Positions 61,884 to 64,000 of a stretch of DNA of 64,000 nucleotides are shown in pieces. Source of the stretch: an uncultured Alphaproteobacteria bacterium (GTDB taxonomy: Bacteria; Pseudomonadota; Alphaproteobacteria; Puniceispirillales; Puniceispirillaceae); assembly GCA_937924895.1 (NCBI GenBank), contig CALEYP010000002.1, forward strand, positions 1 through 64,000, in the 5' to 3' direction. A program made the position numbers and the translations under genes. The notes beneath the pieces are model-generated. The model had not been told where the DNA came from and ran no database searches. It worked only from the letters and a program-made list of their open reading frames with translations. Position 1 is the first letter of the stretch. Every line of letters begins with the position of its first letter.

Positions 61884-63467
61884 CTAGTGATTAAAATGCC
61901 TCATGCCTGTAAAGACCATGGCGATACCTGCCTCATCTGCGGCTTTAATCACCTCTTCATCACGCATTGAGCCGCCTGGCTGGATCACAGCCTCAGCGCC
62001 AGCTTCAATAGCTTCAAGCAACCCATCTGCAAAGGGGAAGAACGCATCAGAAGCAACCACAGATCCAATGGTTCTTGCCTCATCATAGCCATGCATATCA
62101 GCCATACGCTGTGCTTTTTGGGCAGCGATTTTACAAGAATCAACACGGCTCATCTGGCCGGCGCCAATGCCAACTGTTGCTTTATCCTTCACATAGATAA
62201 TGGCATTTGATTTCACATGCTTTGCCACTTTCCATGCAAATAACATATCTGAAAGCTGTGCCTCATTTGGGCGCTTCTTTGTCACAAATTGTAAATCATC
62301 AGCCGTGATCAGGCCATTATCGGCTGATTGTACTAACATGCCGCCTGCAATCGCTTTGAAGGTCAAGCCAGCCTGCGTCATATCAGCCATCTCACCAGTT
62401 ACCAAAAGCCGCAAATTCGGCTTAGCAGCCATAATGGCTTGGGCCTCTTCGCTGGCATCTGGTGCGATAACGACCTCTGTGAAGAGGGCGGTTATCTTTG
62501 TGGCTGTTTCCACATCAAGCGGGCGGTTCATGGCGACAATTCCACCAAAGGCCGAGACGGGGTCACATGCTAAGGCATCATCCCATGCCTCACTTAAATT
62601 TGTTGCGCTTGCCACACCGCAAGGATTGGCATGTTTGATAATGGCAATGGTCGGATCTTGAAATTCAGAGGCGAGCTGAAAGGCGGCATCTGTATCATTC
62701 AGGTTGTTATATGATAGCGCTTTACCCTGCAGTTGTGTGGCATGCAAGACTGACGGTGTTTTATCTCCCACAGCATAGGCCGCAGCTTGTTGATGTGGGT
62801 TTTCACCATAGCGAAGAGCGGATGTTTTCTGGCCGATAATGCCCATTTGTTGCGGTAGTGCCTCGCTTTCTTCAAGCGTGCCAGATAGCCAGCTTTGAAT
62901 AGCATTGTCATAGGCAGAAGTGCGGCAGAAGGCTTTATAGGCAAGCCGGCGACGCAAAGCTGTATCCGTGCCACCTGTTGCTTCAATCTGGGATGCCACC
63001 TCATCATAATCTTCGGGGTCTGTCACAATCGTCACATACTGATGATTTTTGGCAGAGGCGCGGATCATAGCCGGCCCACCAATGTCAATATTTTCAATGG
63101 CCTCATCAAAATCAGCACCCTTGGCGATGGTTGCTTCAAAGGGATAGAGATTGACGACAACCAAATCGATTGGTGTAATGTCATGGGTAGCCATGGCGTG
63201 TTGGTCACCTTCATGATCGCGGCGCGCTAATAATCCACCATGGATCGAAGGGTTGAGTGTTTTAACTCTACCATCCATAATTTCTGGAAAACCTGTCACA
63301 TCACTCACGTCAATCACGGCTAATCCCGCATCTCGCAAGGCCTTGGCCGACCCGCCAGTGGATAGCAATGTGACATTAGCGGCTGCCAGACGCTTACCAA
63401 GTGCAAGTAAGCCAGATTTGTCAGAAACAGAGAGAAGGGCACGTGTAACAGAGCGCACATCAGACAT
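61884..63467 (-). CDS. purH: Bifunctional AICAR transformylase/IMP cyclohydrolase
   Basis: Final two steps of IMP synthesis. N-terminal IMP cyclohydrolase (ALLSVSDKSGLLALGK, STGGSAKALRDAGL) and the C-terminal AICAR transformylase with SYNNLNDTDAAFQL, IIKHANPCGVA and KSNAIIYVKDKATVGIGAGQMSRVD. 527 residues. The neighbour to its left end side upstream is the heparinase-type gene (107 bases away), the usual alphaproteobacterial order. Confidence 0.97.
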   Translation of the reverse strand: MSDVRSVTRALLSVSDKSGLLALGKRLAAANVTLLSTGGSAKALRDAGLAVIDVSDVTGFPEIMDGRVKTLNPSIHGGLLARRDHEGDQHAMATHDITPIDLVVVNLYPFEATIAKGADFDEAIENIDIGGPAMIRASAKNHQYVTIVTDPEDYDEVASQIEATGGTDTALRRRLAYKAFCRTSAYDNAIQSWLSGTLEESEALPQQMGIIGQKTSALRYGENPHQQAAAYAVGDKTPSVLHATQLQGKALSYNNLNDTDAAFQLASEFQDPTIAIIKHANPCGVASATNLSEAWDDALACDPVSAFGGIVAMNRPLDVETATKITALFTEVVIAPDASEEAQAIMAAKPNLRLLVTGEMADMTQAGLTFKAIAGGMLVQSADNGLITADDLQFVTKKRPNEAQLSDMLFAWKVAKHVKSNAIIYVKDKATVGIGAGQMSRVDSCKIAAQKAQRMADMHGYDEARTIGSVVASDAFFPFADGLLEAIEAGAEAVIQPGGSMRDEEVIKAADEAGIAMVFTGMRHFNH

Positions 63468-63574
63468 AAATTATCATACCTTTTGGTCAGAACGGGATGG
63501 GGCGGGGATGTGGCGCCTATATGGCATAAATTTTGTCAAAAGTCTATGCATCGCACCACCTTGCCATAGGGACC

Positions 63575-64000
63575 TTAGGCCGGCGCGCTCTTGATAAAGG
63601 CCCATTTCGCCTCTATTGTCCCAAGGCTCCGGATTTGGCTGGCTGGCACCTGAAGCACGATCTGTTGGCAAGAGGTGCGGCGCCCATTCTCTAAATAGAG
63701 AGAGGGGGCCAATTGCGGTGTTCCACCAGAAGATTTAAAAATCCATCCTGCTTTTTGGCCATGGATCTTTAATAAGATTCGGGCATCTCCTAGCATTGCT
63801 GCTGATACACGCGGATGGAGGTGAAAGCGGATAATCGCAAAATCAGGGATTTCACCGGGGTCGCCGGTATATTCCAACCGGTCAGATCCTCTTAAATTTC
63901 CGCCATCCGATGTTAAATAGACTTGCCTGTGATGCAAGATACCATGCGTGGCGAGATAGCCATCATGGCTAGCTACGGCAAGCATCCCCCCTTGGGCAGG
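63575..64000 (-). CDS. Heparinase II/III family protein, partial (3' end)
   Basis: Open frame running off the right edge of the window; the last about 140 residues are seen. They include ASHDGYLATHGILHHRQVYLTSDGGNLRGSDRLE-type residues (the beta-rich C-terminal half of heparinase II/III-like proteins) and end ...WAFIKSAPA. This C-terminal part cannot show the catalytic residues, so activity is unknown. Such a gene upstream of purH is common in alphaproteobacteria. Confidence 0.8.
   Translation of the reverse strand, partial: PAQGGMLAVASHDGYLATHGILHHRQVYLTSDGGNLRGSDRLEYTGDPGEIPDFAIIRFHLHPRVSAAMLGDARILLKIHGQKAGWIFKSSGGTPQLAPSLYLENGRRTSCQQIVLQVPASQIRSLGTIEAKWAFIKSAPA

Noticed and set aside
1..64000. 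CRISPR array, prophage, transposon, integron or defence island
   Set aside because: No spaced direct repeats, transposase, integrase or recombinase is visible, and gene order and composition look uniform core-chromosome throughout.

Overview
The window is a stretch of core chromosome from an alphaproteobacterium. This rests on gene order and gene types: psd–pssA; smc–(DsbA-like)–DUF721–mutY; a separate ATP synthase Fo operon (atpI-atpB-atpE-atpF'-atpF) without F1 genes; coxB-coxA-ctaB-(small CoxF-like)-ctaG-coxC-surf1-thrC-M16 peptidase; type 2 argC; plant-type gshA; and a Fur/Mur regulator without the CxxC pair. Base composition looks moderate (about half G+C by eye), intergenic space is very small and many genes overlap. 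A marine, partly streamlined lineage such as the SAR116/Puniceispirillum group would fit, but that is an impression from memory and was not tested by a search.

Layout. 1-4.7 kb: phosphatidylethanolamine synthesis (psd, pssA), an EamA exporter, a Fur-type regulator followed by panB-panC. 4.7-9.8 kb: gluQ, an alpha/beta hydrolase, an HNH protein, tRNA-Leu(CAA), an IclR regulator, a ChaC-like protein and an MscS channel. 10-16.8 kb: ribF, ileS, lspA, a lipoprotein and mutL. 16.8-21.6 kb: rsmD, rluB, tadA, purD, xseA. 21.6-28.4 kb: lipid A/LPS genes (lpxL-like, lpxK, waaA, a DUF374 acyltransferase, a GT9 glycosyltransferase, an MsbA-like ABC exporter). 28.4-38.2 kb: a tyrosine phosphatase, tldE (interrupted), argC, an unknown gene, ubiA, rsmE, gshA, an MFS exporter and tldD. 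38.4-46.9 kb: the aa3 cytochrome oxidase operon with assembly factors, running into thrC and an M16 peptidase. 46.9-53 kb: yqgE, a DsbD/ScsB-type reductase, a peroxiredoxin, rnhA-thrB-ispH and a small lipoprotein. 53-55.9 kb: the ATP synthase Fo operon. 56-64 kb: smc, a Tat-targeted DsbA-like protein, a DciA/DUF721 protein, mutY, purH and the 3' end of a heparinase II/III family gene cut by the window edge.

How the genes work together: respiration (cytochrome oxidase plus Fo), envelope construction (phospholipid, lipid A, Kdo, lipoprotein processing), thiol chemistry (gshA, ChaC-like, DsbD-like, DsbA-like, peroxiredoxin) and DNA upkeep (mutL, mutY, xseA, smc) dominate. I see no mobile element, phage, CRISPR array or defence island.

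I did not find a convincing new multi-gene system. The best leads are: tldE interrupted by two in-frame amber codons, with its 32-residue tail left as a separate ORF carrying its own ribosome binding site; a possible small RNA with an exposed CCUCCC anti-Shine-Dalgarno loop next to gluQ; a perfect 12-bp inverted repeat between atpE and atpF'; a 49-residue CoxF-like gene; a Glu-to-Gln change in the CuA loop of CoxB; and an uncharacterised gene translationally coupled to argC.
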